Positions 32,287-45,507 of a stretch of DNA of 64,000 nucleotides are shown one piece after another. Within the stretch, counting starts at the first letter, position 1. Each line of letters opens with the position of its first letter. Source of the stretch: Neoarius graeffei (lineage: Eukaryota; Chordata; Actinopteri; Siluriformes; Ariidae); the NCBI RefSeq assembly GCF_027579695.1, contig NC_083577.1, positions 39,933,198 through 39,997,197 on the forward strand, given 5' to 3'. A model generated the notes under the pieces. That model ran no database searches. It was not told the origin of the DNA and was given only the letters and a program-made list of their open reading frames with translations. The position numbers were made by a program, and so were the translations under genes.

Positions 32287-32948
32287 TATTGAGGTATTTC
32301 ACCCACGTGACCAAGTCATGTGATGCTGCCATTTTGGACGGCACGGCTCGAATCAGTTTGAATGCGAGGAAAACGACAAACAAAAAACATAAAAGAAAAA
32401 GGAGCGAGATGCAGAAAACACCTTCACTATCCAGCGACGTAGGGCATTTACAGGGCGAGACATTGCCCATTATAAATTTGCTGTTACCAGGCAATGACCA
32501 AGAACTGTATTATTAGGGTCGGTGTAGTTGTAGCAGTGTACTAGCAGCTAGCTGTTAGCACTAGCTAATGTCAATAACAACAGTAGCTAGTATGTTACTG
32601 TAGCAATATTTATGTTCAGTCATTTGGATGACTGTTAAAACCTTTCAGTCTCAAGTTTTTCCTTTACTGGATTTACTAGTTTACTGAGCTAGCGTGCTCG
32701 GGCAAGCTGGGAGCTAGCGCGCACTAGCCTCTGCCGGCAGCCGGCGCGCGCTAGCTCAGTAAACTAGTAAATCCAGTAAAGGAAAAACTTGAGACTGAAA
32801 GGTTTTAACAGTCATCCAAATGACTGAACGTAAACATTGCTACAGTAACATACTAGCTACTGTTGTTGACATTAGCTAGCTTGACGTTCAAAATGGCGGA
32901 CACCGGGGCGTCACGTGACCCTGTGACGTCAGGTGAAATACCTCAATA
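32287..32948. mobile_element. Palindromic foldback element
   Basis: Ends TATTGAGGTATTTCACC / GGTGAAATACCTCAATA. The arms pair over most of their length: the left arm 32522-32715 (AGTCATTTGGATGACTGTTA, AACCTTTCAGTCTCAAG, TACTAGTTTACTGAGC) is the complement of the right arm 32740-32895, centred near 32727. The left side has about 170 bp (32345-32515) with no right-hand partner; it contains a 75-codon frame with a KKHKRKRS basic stretch. TA flanks are possible. Confidence 0.85.
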
Positions 32949-33002
32949 TAAAGGGTACAGATGAGTACCTTAGACAAGCAGTTGTACCCCTAAAAGTACA
33001 AT

Positions 33003-33588
33003 GCTTCTTCTTCTTCTTCTTCCTCTTTTGGCTGCTCCCAATCAGTGGTCACCACAGCAGACCTTCTGTCTCCATTGCTCCCTGTCTTCCGCATCCTTCT
33101 CTACCACACCTGCCACTTTCATATCCTCTCTCACCACATCCATGTATCTCCTCTTTGCCCTTCCTCGTTTTCATGTGCCTGGCAGCTCCATCCTCAACAT
33201 TCTCCTTCCCACATGCTCTGCATCTCTTCTCAGGATGTGCCCATACCATCTCAGTCTCATCTCTCTTAGCTTAATTCCCAAGCTCTCCACATGTGCTGTC
33301 CCTCTGATGTGCCCGTTCCTTATCCTGTCCAACCTCGTCACTCCCATTGCGAACCTTAACATCCTCAACTCCGCCACCTCCAACTTTGCCTCCTGTCTCT
33401 TCGTTAAGGGTACGGTCTCCAATCCATACATCATTGCTGGTCTCACTACTGTCTTATACATCTTACCTTTCACTTTTGCTGGGACTTCCCTATCACAAAT
33501 GACTCCCGAAATCTTTCTCCAACTGCTCCACCCTGCCTGCACTCTCTTTCTCACCTCACTATCGCAGCCCCCATTTTCCTGCACATTA
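33003..33588 (-). mobile_element. RTE-type LINE, 5'-truncated, with long duplication
   Basis: Same family and nearly the same truncation point as 20468-21076. A 21-bp target-site duplication beginning TTGTACCCCTAAAAGTACAA lies at 32982-33002 and 33589-33609. The (GAA)n-type 3' end is the complement of CTTCTTCTTCTTCTTCC. Confidence 0.93.
33171..33584 (-). pseudogene. RTE reverse transcriptase, C-terminal fragment
   Basis: 137 open codons with the blocks KRVQAGWSSWRKISGVICD, VVRPAMMYGLETVPLTKRQE and ESLGIKLREMRLRWYGHILR, closely matching the other copy in this window. It then loses frame near the basic GKQKRGRPKRR-type segment. No catalytic motif present. Confidence 0.83.
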
Positions 33589-33609
33589 TTGTACCCCTAA
33601 AAGTACAAT

Positions 33610-34016
33610 AATGCACTTTATTTTCTGAGAATGAATGGTGCAAACTCTAAACACAATTTACTGAAGTTGACTGTCATTATTAAACTCCACTCTAAGCACA
33701 AACTGCACTCTTCTTATTCCATTTTTTGGGAATACTAATCAAAAGCACTGACCTCAACAATGAACACGACAGAGCATTTGTTTAAACTTCTGCTTTAGTC
33801 GAGAAAACAACATCCAACTGTAATTTTTGACTGATAATAATTCAAACACATAAATGTCTACGATATCACATACATACATACTGTTTGTAAAGGATTATTT
33901 CTAAGCAGTAAAGTTATATAAAATGTACTGAATGTATTGAATGTCTGCTGAGGTTCAACTGAATACCTTCCAAACAGGAAGACTCAACATAAATACTTGC
34001 ATACATGAATACAGAT
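33610..34016. other. No gene seen
   Basis: AT-rich; the first 40 bp continue the GTACCCC repeat. Confidence 0.4.
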
Positions 34017-34142
34017 CTCATCTCATTATCTGTAGCCGCTTTATCCTGTTCTACAGGGTCGCAGGCAAGCTGGAGCCTATCCCAGCTGACTACGGGCGAA
34101 AGGCGGGGTACACCCTGGACAAGTCGCCAGGTCCTCACAGGG
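34017..34142 (-). mobile_element. V-SINE, strongly 5'-truncated
   Basis: Only the last 126 bp (tail and adjoining body) are present, ending at GTCCTCACAGGG. Perfect duplication CATGAATACAGAT at 34004-34016 and 34143-34155 shows this is a genuine truncated insertion, not later deletion. Confidence 0.93.
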
Positions 34143-34222
34143 CATGAATACAGATAAAAACAAAAATATTCTAATAGAGAACATTTGAGGAAGAAGAGTA
34201 TAGAGACTGAGTAAGATAGAGG

Positions 34223-35031
34223 CAGGCTTGTAGTACTCGAGTCCGACTCATGCCCGAATTTTAAGGACTCATGACTTGATGTGGACTTGAGCACTGATGA
34301 CTCGGACTTGGACTCAGACTCGTGCATTAACTCCATTTGGATTCGTAAACTGGAGACGAAGACTCTGATTTTTTCTTTATTTTTTTGTGGCATGCCATAA
34401 TAATTTGGTGTAAGATATTTATATCTACATTCATTTTTATACCAATTTTGTGCAAGAGAATGCACATTCATCTGTTCATATGTCATGTTCAGGACCAAAC
34501 TAATTAATGTTAAGTTAATGGCACTAAAATGCCTGGAGAGAAGCCCCTAGGATTGTCCACTTTGCTTATACAGACTTCTCGTGCAGTAGGGAAAAAATGC
34601 ACTGCTATGTGTTCCACATGTTGAAGAACCATAGAGGACACGAAGGGGACGACCTCGAACTTCAATCATCATTTGACAAGACTCCACCCAGAGAAGGAAG
34701 TGGCACGCTATGTTCATTGCTCTGTTGATAGCGGGGCTTGCTGAGCAGTGAACAAGCCCCGCTATCAACAGGGCAAATAACACGAGAGAGGGTTAACACT
34801 AGAGAAGAGAGAAGCAGTAACGTTAGTCCAACACAGGAGCAGAGATGGTTTCACATAAAGGCAGCAACAGCCAACGTCAAACGGTGCAGTTGGAGTCTTG
34901 TTTTCAGACTCGATTCGGATCAATAGTGGACATGACATTTTCTTTCATGACTTGGACTTGACTCAGACTTGAACACTGGGAACTCGAGACTGGACTCAGA
35001 CTCGAGGTTTAGTGACTCGACTACAACACTG
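34223..35031. mobile_element. hAT-like MITE rich in GACTC motifs
   Basis: Ends CAGGCTTGTAGTACTCGAG and the complement of CAGTGTTGTAGTCGAG, with 8-bp flanks GATAGAGG (34215-34222) and GATAGAAG (35032-35039). Subterminal GACTCGGACTTGGACTCAGA-type repeats occur inverted at both ends. At the centre lies a perfect 19-bp hairpin (34722-34740 with 34753-34771). No transposase frame; the minus frame of 194 codons is an artefact spanning the adjacent SINE. Confidence 0.8.
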
Positions 35032-35271
35032 GATAGAAGGAGATGGAGAAAGAACTGTAAGGTTGTGCCTCATAGAGACAAACAACTTCAAATGAAATGG
35101 AGGTTACAGTAGTTCGGGTAATTCAGAAGATTTTATAAACATTGTTTAAGAACTTAACATTGTCTGGTCAAATGAGAGAATACAGCAGAGCACGTTTCTT
35201 TGTAAATGGACCAGCTACTGTATGTATTTCTTTTTGATATTCCAAATGCTTGATTTTATTTTTATGCCACT

Positions 35272-35325
35272 TTGATTCATTCATTCATTCATTCATTCAT
35301 TAAACCAGAGAATATTTGGTGGCAA

Positions 35326-35412
<87 letters not shown>
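35272..35412. repeat. (ATTC)n and (TA)n microsatellites
   Basis: Seven ATTC units at about 35272-35300, then about 41 TA units at 35330-35412. Confidence 0.95.
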
Positions 35413-35417
<5 letters not shown>

Positions 35418-36504
35418 TTTTAATAAACACAAAAATTACAAATTAAATACACACAGCAGTGAGCAATTCATGACATTTATATGCAATTTTATTTTTACAC
35501 AGCAGTGACACGAACACACACACACTTGCACAAATGTCTTCTCAACTGAGCAGTACGCGCAGCACATGTTTCTTGTTAATAACCGCAAATTAGCATGATA
35601 AATATTTGTACATGAATATTTCATTTCAATGACCTGATGGTTTTGTAGACTGCATTTTATTTTGTTCACAGTTTATAAAGATTTGAAAAATGTCTTTCAG
35701 TCTTTAAGAGCAGGCACATTCTTTCCTAAAATGTGTATTAGCAATCACGAAGGAACAGGAAGCTATGCTCCATGTTTCTCATTGGCTGTGATGTTCTTAA
35801 AACTGCTGACTATACCGGTAACTTTTATTTATTCTATCCACATTCACTGGATATGAGCAAGCATGTGCTCTGATTGGCTACTCCACTACTAGGCTACCAG
35901 CTCATATACCATGAGTAGAGAAAAACAAAATGGCAGAGTGCATCAAGTCAGATATATCACTTTGTTATCAAGTATTTAGAAGAAACAGAAATAGCTGAAA
36001 GAATATAGTTCCCCCCCCCCCAAATATCTCCTGTTCCACACTCCAACCCAGTCGGTGGTGCCAAACTGCCAAAAACCCTAAAGAAGAAGAAAATGGCGGA
36101 CTGTGTTACTGAACCAACCAAGGACAAAATAAAAACTCTACTCGAAAACAAAATAAAGCAACAAAATATGGAATAAAAGTATTTGATGGTAAGAACATAT
36201 CTTTTTTTTATTTTTCAAGAATTATTATTATCGCATTTTTCACAAATTGCTCCTGTCATTTCGCTGGTTTGTTTACATTCTAAGCGGAAATGATTTTGTC
36301 GGATGTTTTGTATAAAGTTTTTTTTGTCGAATTTGCAAAAAATAAAAATGCTCAGTTGTACATGGCTTACAGCCAACTAATAACTTATATAAACAAAAAG
36401 CTGGTTTCTGATAGCAAATTTCCCATCCCACATGGGGATCTTCTTCGGGCACTGTATTTAAACGTACAAACAGCAGTACTTAGTGCCGTTCCTGATGCCG
36501 TTTT
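35413..36504. repeat. Probable decayed DNA-transposon sequence
   Basis: 35855-35940 (GTGCTCTGATTGGCTACTCC, CCATGAGTAGAG) and 36286-36371 look like interspersed repeat. The latter matches 8972-9030 plus 9685-9705. 36045-36095 (CCCAGTCGGTGGTGCC, then CCTAAAGAAGAAG) resembles a fish retroposon tail. There is an 11-C run near 36011. No gene recognised. Confidence 0.45.
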
Positions 36505-37250
<746 letters not shown>

Positions 37251-39217
37251 GTTGCGAGGCAGCTGGCTAATAGTGCTGAGAGGATAAGAAGATGGATGTG
37301 CAGATGGAGAGATGGATGTAAGCAGGATACCTCACTCTGCAACAGTGGATGGCTATGAGAAGTGAAACAGGGAGACGCACACAGAGCGAGAATGAGAGAG
37401 AGAGAGAGAGAGACTAGACATTGTATTATAAAGCAAACTGTGAGCAGGGTCGCCAACAAGGAATGAAAACAAATGCTGACTAACAAACTTTTTCATTTGA
37501 ACGTAATTAAAATCACTGTAAATTTTTCCTTATGATTCTAAAATCACTCAGTTGAAGACTTATCTTTTCCATGAACATTTCTCTTCCTTTCTTACTGCTT
37601 CATCCCTTTTTCTCTCTTTTCTCCTGTTAAATGACCGTGGGATTGTGAAAGGTGCTATCGAAGTTTAACTTATTATTATTATTATTATTATTATTAAATT
37701 GTTCCACAGTAAAAAAAAAAAAGGTTATTTACTAAAAGTGCCTAACTGGTCAATAACATTGTTTTCTGTTCGAGTGTCATTTCAAGAAAGTAAAGCCAAA
37801 CTACACATTTTCCCAATAGACCTAAATTTCCTCCTTTGCTGCACACCTGGCTATAGGAGGATGACAGTCGAATTACATAGCTGCTATACTGTAGCAGAGT
37901 TTTCCAAGACGGGGTGATGATAGGAAAATCCGTGTGGAAAGTATTTTTCCTTACGATTCTGCAAGCAACAAATCACACTGCAAAGTAGAAGGATGCTCTA
38001 AAAATTTTCAAGATGAATACGCATTTCTGATTAAATGCAGTGGTTTGGTTTTATATTGTTTTATACCCTAGGGTTCCTACAAACAGAGTAGGATATCAAG
38101 TGCAAAGAACACTCTTATCCAGGCTTTAATTTTACTTTAACCCTTTCCAACCAGTGGGTCATGGAAAACTGGTGCAGGAATGTAAAATAATGTTTCCGTT
38201 CAGAATGATTTCTAATCGGCAGTAATAGAAAAGACAAAAACAGTTGGTTCGTCTTGATGACTATAAACTGCATTTTGTGTGCAGTGTGAAAAGGCAGGCA
38301 GACTGTTTCCCTGTAACTTGGTTGATATAAATACTTTCTCATCATCCCACCTTCAGCCCCCCAACCTCCTGATTTAAACGGATTGAGCTCTATCTATCCT
38401 CTCTGTGTGCTGTTATAGGACAACTAGCTTGATGCTGACTGCTGCCACTAAAATGACAACAATGTGTGTGTGTGTGTGTGGTTTAATGCGGTTCGTGCTC
38501 TCAGTTGAAAGGGAGGCTACTCTGAATCACGGATATCGATTCGTGTTGTGACAGCTTGATTGATGGAAGACTCTTTCACAGCTTAATTCAGCTTAAGTAC
38601 TAAATCAATAAGAATCCCTCCTGTCATGCTATACCATGACACATGGCCTTTTAACCAACATAAATGCACACACGTGCACTCAGCACACACACACACAGAT
38701 GTGTAACATATGGGACAAAGAACATGAGGCTTTTCTCAGAGTCCAGATTTAAAATGAATATTTCATATATCAGCTTTTTCAGCTGCACTAAACAATGACA
38801 CGACTTCTGTTTTCTGAAATAAAATAAAAAACAATTCCTCTAATCCTTATCCAATCTCTTATTTAAGGTTTTCATTTTAAATCAGACAGCAGTTAGGTTC
38901 CTTGTACTAAGTGTAAGAATCAGTATCTAACTACTTATTCATTACTCATACTGTACCTTTCTGATATGATCCATGATTCATCTTACACCTGTACAGTTTT
39001 ATAAACACGGAGGATGCACACGTGGCCGGAACACATCATTAACCAACTGAATGAGGTGTACATCTCTTACTCTCAGTGTGAACGAACAGAAGGAGAACAC
39101 GGGGCTCCAACCGCAGCTGGAAGAGTGTGACCTCAGCACTGGACAGCGCCCATTACTGCCCAGCTGAAGCTCATCAACACCACACACCTGAGCTCAGTCC
39201 TTCTGGACATACCAGCC

Positions 39218-39228
<11 letters not shown>
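37251..39228. other. No gene seen; possibly unique DNA
   Basis: About 2 kb with (TTA)n at 37670-37695 and (TG)n at 38463-38480. The stretch 39000-39190 is more GC-rich and could be conserved non-coding DNA or an exon of an unknown transcript; no domain is visible in any frame. Confidence 0.35.

Positions 39229-39283
<55 letters not shown>
39229..39283. repeat. (CA)n microsatellite
   Basis: About 27 CA units after a short CT tract. Confidence 0.95.
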
Positions 39284-39285
<2 letters not shown>

Positions 39286-39641
39286 TATAGACACTGGGAC
39301 AATATACTACTAAGTTAACATTATTTTTACTGATGCCAATAAAAATACCAGAAAATAATGTGATTTCCAGACATGACAATGAAATTTCTGACAATTTTAT
39401 AACCTGCTTGTTTAGTTTGTACCAACAGGGTGGGCAGGAATCACAATAAAGAATATTTCTGCAGCATTTTGATCAGCTGAAGGAAAAGAATGATCCTTTT
39501 CACAAGTTTAAATCGAATAAAATCAATCCTAACAAATAATACAATTGTGTCACTTTATGGCTTTATGAATGCATTACCAGTTCCAAAGAAATCTTTTTTT
39601 CCAAATCTAAATCCACACTTTCTCATTTGTTACAGGATTGG

Positions 39642-39643
<2 letters not shown>
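39284..39643. other. No gene seen
   Basis: AT-rich spacer between two CA tracts. Confidence 0.4.

Positions 39644-39705
<62 letters not shown>
39644..39705. repeat. (CA)n microsatellite
   Basis: About 30 CA units. Confidence 0.95.
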
Positions 39706-39709
<4 letters not shown>

Positions 39710-39946
39710 CTCTAGGGGTCTCTCACAGGTGCAACATTGGCCCTTGGCACACAACCTTATACTGGCACTCATCATCACTATGACAGACACACACCCACGC
39801 CTCCTCGGCTCAGCTGATCTCCACCTGAGCTCGCTGCAGTGAAGGGGGTGATGGTGGGGTTGGGGGAGGGAGAGAAGCTCTGACCTAAACTCACTCTCCA
39901 TAGTACCTCATTCTCTCTCTTTCCTGCTTTGTTGTTTTGCAAATGA

Positions 39947-39976
39947 CTGTGTGTGTCTGTGTGTGTGTCTGTGTGT

Positions 39977-40051
<75 letters not shown>
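39947..40051. repeat. (TG)n(GA)n compound microsatellite
   Basis: TGTGTGTC-type interrupted TG repeats, then about 20 GA units. Confidence 0.95.
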
Positions 40052-40052
<1 letters not shown>

Positions 40053-40144
40053 ACGCACATGTGTATGTTCGTTAGAGGAATCATTTTGAACAGTTTCAGC
40101 AATTTAGATACAAGCTATGTTAAGTTGAGTATGGTCACATTATA

Positions 40145-40146
<2 letters not shown>

Positions 40147-40179
<33 letters not shown>

Positions 40180-40208
40180 ATGTGTGTGTGTGTGTGTGTG
40201 TGCGCGCG
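40147..40208. repeat. (CT)n(TG)n microsatellite
   Basis: About 15 CT units, TTTA, about 10 TG units and GCGCGCGC. Confidence 0.95.
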
Positions 40209-40807
40209 CAGGCAGAGGGGAGGGGAGGGTACCAGTGGTCATGTTATACTGACCATAAACAGTGTGTGAAGTGTAAATACCTGAGGCAGAGAAAACAAGA
40301 TAGAAATAATACAGCATGTCAGAAAGTATTTCAGTCCTCAGTGATGTGTGATTGTGAATGTGTGACAGACGTGATAAATGTATATTCATTAAAAAATACC
40401 CCTAAACACACTTGATTTTCCTCACTTTTACACACACACACACGAAGTGTAAATTGTGGTTCTATACACTTTCCCTTGGGGTCTCCATTGAGTGTAAAGG
40501 CCATCTGTTTTTCTCTAACAAGCATTCTGGTCTTTTGTTATTCTCTCCTCCTCTGCTGCTTTCTGAATGTGGGGTTTCTCACTCTTTTGGAAGCATCTGA
40601 ATGGAAGGCTTATTAATAAAAATAAGAATGACAACATGTTAAAACCCATTTCCAAGTAATGAGTAATGGGACCAAGTAATGGGACGTTTTTAAATTGACA
40701 TTGAGCTTAAATATAATATTAAAATCAATTACTGTGGTAAACACTGTTTGTGTTTTCAAACCTATTCAAATTGTGTTTCTTTTTTTTTCAAATCACCTTT
40801 TACAGAA

Positions 40808-40853
<46 letters not shown>

Positions 40854-41362
40854 AGTGGCGTGTTTAAATGGATTATGGATTGAGAAGTGGATAATGGAAA
40901 TGTGAGCATAAACAAGCTAATGATGGATGCTCACAGTAGATTAAAGTAGCTAGACCAAGGTAGCTCGCACAGACAATATGAAGGAGCAGTGACAGGGAAA
41001 GGAACAGAAAACAGTCGGGAAGATCTACATTCTCCTTTCAATGTTAAATTGCTAAGAAAAGGCTCCATAAGTCTCGATATATTACTGTGTGAGAATCAAC
41101 CACTAACCACATTTCCAGACATTTTAATTGGAGTACTACAGGAGTGAGCTGGATATATGGAACACAGTTCTGAATGAAAGAAATAGCCACAGTAGCTGCA
41201 CACACAACTGTATATCGGGTCAAACTCGGCACTTGCTAACACCTAAAGCTAACAGAGCAGGAAATCAGGTTTCAGAGCCAAACTCTGATAAATATGTGTT
41301 TTCATTTTATGAGGGATTTTATACCAGAGATAAAGCAGGGTTTTGTGATTGACAGTTTAGAC
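40209..41362. other. No gene seen; (ATT)n at 40809-40852
   Basis: AT-rich. Two short inverse frames carry nothing recognisable. Ends in the 8-bp GTTTAGAC (41355-41362), which is the left duplication of the next element. Confidence 0.4.
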
Positions 41363-41516
41363 CAGTGGTTCTCAACCGGGGGGGCGCGCCCCCCTGGTGG
41401 GGCGCGGAGGTACTCCAGGGGGGTCGCGAGTAGGCTTCATGTATGGAGGAAAAAAAAAATCTGGGGCTAACAGGCTATAGTAGCTAAGCAGATGCAACAC
41501 ATTTACCCATGTCAAA

Positions 41517-42125
41517 ATGCAGGACATTGGACTATTACATACAAATCAATACTATTATAAAATCTATCAACAATCTATCATAAAATCTTGTGTGTGTGGC
41601 CGCATCAGTCGGGGGAACTGTGATATGTTCCCAAGCCTTGCAGACTTTATCAGTAATGCAGGCACTTCCCACGATTTCTCATCTGTCTTTCAAGCAGCGT
41701 CAGAGCACCTGTCGGTAATGAGAAAACAGTTTGCGGCATACTTCACAGAGGATTATCGCTCTTTTGCGTGGGTTCGAGATCCATTTGTGTGTACTGCTGA
41801 CGAACTTCCAGTTGACATGCAGGAACAGCTTATTGAGCTGAAGAGTGACAGTAGACTTAAGGCAGTCTTCACCTCATGCCCTCTTTCGACATTCTGGGCA
41901 GCATTGATGCAGGAGTATCCGCAACTGTGTGACGTAGCCTTGAAACTGCTCATCCCATTCGCATCGACCTACTTGTGTGAGGCAGGATTTTCAAAAATGA
42001 CTGCGCTCAAAACGAAATATCGCAATCGTGCGCAAATTGAGGATGACTTGAGACTGTGCTTGTCAAACATTTCGCCAAGAATCGAGGATCTTTGTAAGGC
42101 AAAGCAGGCTCAGGTCTCGCATTAA
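41517..42125 (+). pseudogene. hAT transposase C-terminal part (ZBED5-like)
   Basis: About 200 open codons ending at a normal stop. The start at 41517 is simply the first Met after the deletion; real homology begins near FPSLADFIS. The C-terminal hAT dimerisation domain is clear: LKLLIPFASTYLCEAGFSKM followed by KTKYRNRAQIEDDLRLCLS. The BED finger and the DDE catalytic residues are absent, so it cannot catalyse transposition. Vertebrate ZBED5-type host genes derive from such proteins, but the TIRs and duplication show this is a plain transposon. Confidence 0.88.
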
Positions 42126-42248
42126 CGCAAATGCAGATCACAAAGGCACAGTAAAAAGTAAAACCTAAATTCACGCCTGGTCCCAATTCCCAATGATATC
42201 AATAGCCAGCTAATGATAAGCCTAATAAAATACCTAATAAAAACACTC

Positions 42249-42287
<39 letters not shown>

Positions 42288-42342
42288 CCTGAAAGAACAT
42301 AAGTCTTGTACTACTGCCAACAGCTTAGTAATGATAATAGGC

Positions 42343-42382
<40 letters not shown>

Positions 42383-42488
42383 CCCGAAAGCAGATTAGAA
42401 ATGTGGTGCTACTGCCAATTATAACAATAGCCTAATAATGATAATAGGCCTATGTATTTCTATGGAATGGATAATGCTACTACTGCTG

Positions 42489-42527
<39 letters not shown>

Positions 42528-42564
42528 ATAATAATAATAATAATAATAATAATCTAGCCCAGGG

Positions 42565-42638
<74 letters not shown>
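42249..42638. repeat. Cluster of (ATA)n, (CTA)n and (CTAT)n microsatellites
   Basis: ATA at 42249-42285 and 42346-42380, CTA at 42477-42525, ATA at 42526-42553 and CTAT at 42567-42638, all within the hAT 3' UTR. 42677-42725 is G-rich (GGGGGGGGATGGGGGCGGGG). Confidence 0.93.
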
Positions 42639-42790
42639 GTCAATATAAGGTGCTGTAGGTCGGGTGGCGTCACTGCGGGTGAGTGTGTTGGGGGGGGATG
42701 GGGGCGGGGCGAGAAGAGGGGCCCCCAACTGCAATGAACCAGCTTTGGTGGGGCCCAGGTTGCAAAAGGTTGAGAACCCCTGGTTTAGAC

Positions 42791-44007
42791 TAATGCTTTG
42801 TACCATTTACCTTTAATTTGGATTTAAACTTTAATGAATGTTCTGCATATTTGATTTTGTTACACAGTAACACACTGATATTTTATCTTGTGAGTTTATG
42901 TTTATACAGTGGCAAACTGTTACTATTAGAGCTGGGACTTGAGCTCAGCCAAAGCTTAGCCAGACACACCAAAAAAGCAACAGGGCAAAGGATTTTGCAA
43001 GGGATTAGCGGCAGGCTGCCAGGTCGCTCCGTTGTGTGTAGCTGTTGATGTTGATTTTAAAAGTAACTAAGTAAATTACAAAGGGAAATGAATACTTAAG
43101 TCTGAGTGAAAAATACTGTGGCGAGTGTGTGTAGAAGAAGAGTCTAGAGACAGCAATCTTAGCTTCTCGGTCGTTAGCCTGTGCTACTTGCTCTTGATGA
43201 CACTGGCTTGACCGCTTTGTTAGCATTTGCTAACACTACTGATGAACACTACACTGGCTGGAAGGTGGCTTCACTGCTGTGCACGGTAACTCACGGTTAA
43301 GCTAGCGTTGGCCTTTGAGAAGGCCGAGGGTGATACATTTTTGGTTCCTCCCACTATAAATCAAAATCTGATTGATTAATTCATCTGTCACTTCCTACAT
43401 AAACATACACTGCCATGGCCTTCTGTCCTGGCAATGAAGTCCTAACCAGTGAGTGAGCCAGCTCTAAACTCTTCTCAGCCTAGAGACAACAAACAAAAAA
43501 ATCTCATTGGATAACTTGATTTTAATGTTTTCAGGACAGTAACCCTTTCATTTCTGAAGCAAGTTTGATAGAAAATGAGGTCAAATTAGAATTAGAAGAG
43601 AATAATTATAATGAAATTATGAAAAAATGAAAGCAATTAAAGAATGAAAGAAATGAAATATAACCTTTGAAATGCTGATATGTTTGGGCCAAGAAGGCCC
43701 TGATGGTTCCCCTCTGTGTTTCTAGTTTTAGTTCTCATTTACAACCTTGTTATTGCTGATATTCCCTTTTATGTAAAAAAAAAAACATGTTAAAACTAAA
43801 ATATGTAAAAACTGTGTTGGTATTTCTACTCTGATCTATTATTTTCAGACTCCTGTGAAATTGTTCTGATATTTACACGACTATTTAATTGGTTAATTAT
43901 TACCTGGACATTGGATTTTTGGTATATGGTCACCATGAGGTCTACTCTATCAATGCTGCTGTCTTACTATAATACAGGTGATATATCATTTTCATCATAT
44001 CTGTCAG

Positions 44008-44008
<1 letters not shown>
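42791..44008. other. No gene seen
   Basis: AT-rich; nothing recognised except short poly(A) runs near 43780. Confidence 0.4.

Positions 44009-44067
<59 letters not shown>
44009..44067. repeat. (TG)n(GA)n microsatellite
   Basis: About 10 TG and 19 GA units. Two further CT tracts follow at 44157-44180 and 44303-44332. Confidence 0.95.
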
Positions 44068-44071
<4 letters not shown>

Positions 44072-44300
44072 TGAGTGAAATAGACACATGGGTATGAGGT
44101 ATGAGTGTTTGACCCAAGGAGGTCTGTCACTGAAATGAAACACAGCTTCCATCACATCTCTCTCTCTCTCTCTCTCTCTTTCTGGCTGCCTCTCTTCCAA
44201 CAAAACAACAAAATTTCCTCCTCCAAGCCACTCCCAGACCACTAGCCACTCCCTAATGAAAAGTGACAGACCCCATGATGATGGATTCATCCTATAAATG

Positions 44301-44332
<32 letters not shown>

Positions 44333-44335
<3 letters not shown>

Positions 44336-45424
44336 GGGTGAGTGTGAGCTTGATTAGATGCAGCTTGTGTGTATATCATCTAGATGAGTTATCAAGAGAT
44401 GGATGAATCCATTCCTTGACTCAATGAGTTTAAAAATTACCCATTTCAGAGAACATGCACTCGGTGGGTGCAGACAGCTCCTAATGCCAATAAAGTAACC
44501 ACCAAAGATCCTTTTACTCATGTAAGCTCCTGTGGGATAGACCTCAGCATCTTCAAAACATATGCTGCAATCTAACATGTGTATATGTGTGCGTGTGGGC
44601 GGCTATGTGTGTTTGCCAGTCATTTGTTGTCTTGTGGCCTCTGAGGCCTTGAGAAGGCCAGGTCACCACAGTGACAATGATTAGGATAATATCTAGGGAG
44701 AGTGGTGAAGGGTAAATTAGTTGAATGTAGAATATAAAGTGAAACCTGGTGTGAGTCACTTAAGCTAGGGAGAGAACGAGAAGGAAGAAGATGGGGGGGG
44801 GGGGGAAGAGTTGCACTAAAGCATGTCAGGGCATGAAAAGTCCCTCTTGAGAATATGGCTGCATGTTTGTCCATTGCAAAACAGCTCTCAAGCGCATGAG
44901 CATTACTCACTCTCTCACAAATACATCTTCATATCATAAACACACAGGTCTCTAAAGTGTTTGCTGAGAATTAGTTTAGAGAAACAAGTAAAGTGTCATA
45001 TTGGACTGAATGATGTACCGGTACTTGTCTTCTTGATAACGATGAAGACAAAACCTGTATAACATTACTAGCACAAATACTGATCTATCCATTATGCTTA
45101 AATATGTGTGACAATACTAGGTTCGTAAGTTTTATGCTGAAACAACCAATCTGGAACAGTTTACTCGACCGAAAATGTTTCACAATTAAAAGTAGACAGC
45201 CTTTCGATTTAATAAAATCGGTAAACTTTAGTTCCCTCTGAAATTTGGTCATTGTGATATATGTTTATTTCTGCAATATCTAAAAAAATAAAAGGAAAAA
45301 AAGACCATTCTGTGGCTGGGAAGTTGTTTAATTTGACGGGATTCCATCGCAAATAATGTGCATGAAATCGTTCACTTTGCGCAGTCAAGCAGACAGAGGA
45401 AGTCCATGTGTGCATGCGCAGGTT
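44333..45424. other. No gene seen
   Basis: Unique-looking sequence with a G run near 44794-44804. No domain in the short frames. Confidence 0.4.
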
Positions 45425-45507
45425 TACCTTCTTCTTCTTTTCCTTCTTCTTTTGGGTTTTACGGCAGCTGGCATCCACAGTGTTGCATTACTGCCATCTA
45501 CAGGTTT
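45425..45507. repeat. Teleost repeat end with CTCF-like motif
   Basis: CTTCTTCTTTTGGGTTTTAC, CTGGCATCCACAGTG and TGCATTACTGCCATCTACAGG form a segment I recognise as common in fish genomes. The complement CCTGTAGATGGCAGTA (45488-45503) is one base off the CTCF core. Confidence 0.5.

Larger units (their letters stand above)
41363..42782 (+). mobile_element. hAT transposon, internally deleted
   Basis: TIRs CAGTGGTTCTCAACC (41363) and complement of CAGGGGTTCTCAACC (ending 42782). Perfect 8-bp target-site duplication GTTTAGAC at 41355-41362 and 42783-42790. It retains the 3' third of a transposase; the 3' UTR has been expanded by (ATA), (CTA) and (CTAT) microsatellites at 42249-42638. Confidence 0.95.

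Noticed and set aside
33914..34498. 194-codon minus frame
   Set aside because: It runs from the GACTC-rich MITE into a truncated V-SINE; a composite of repeats.
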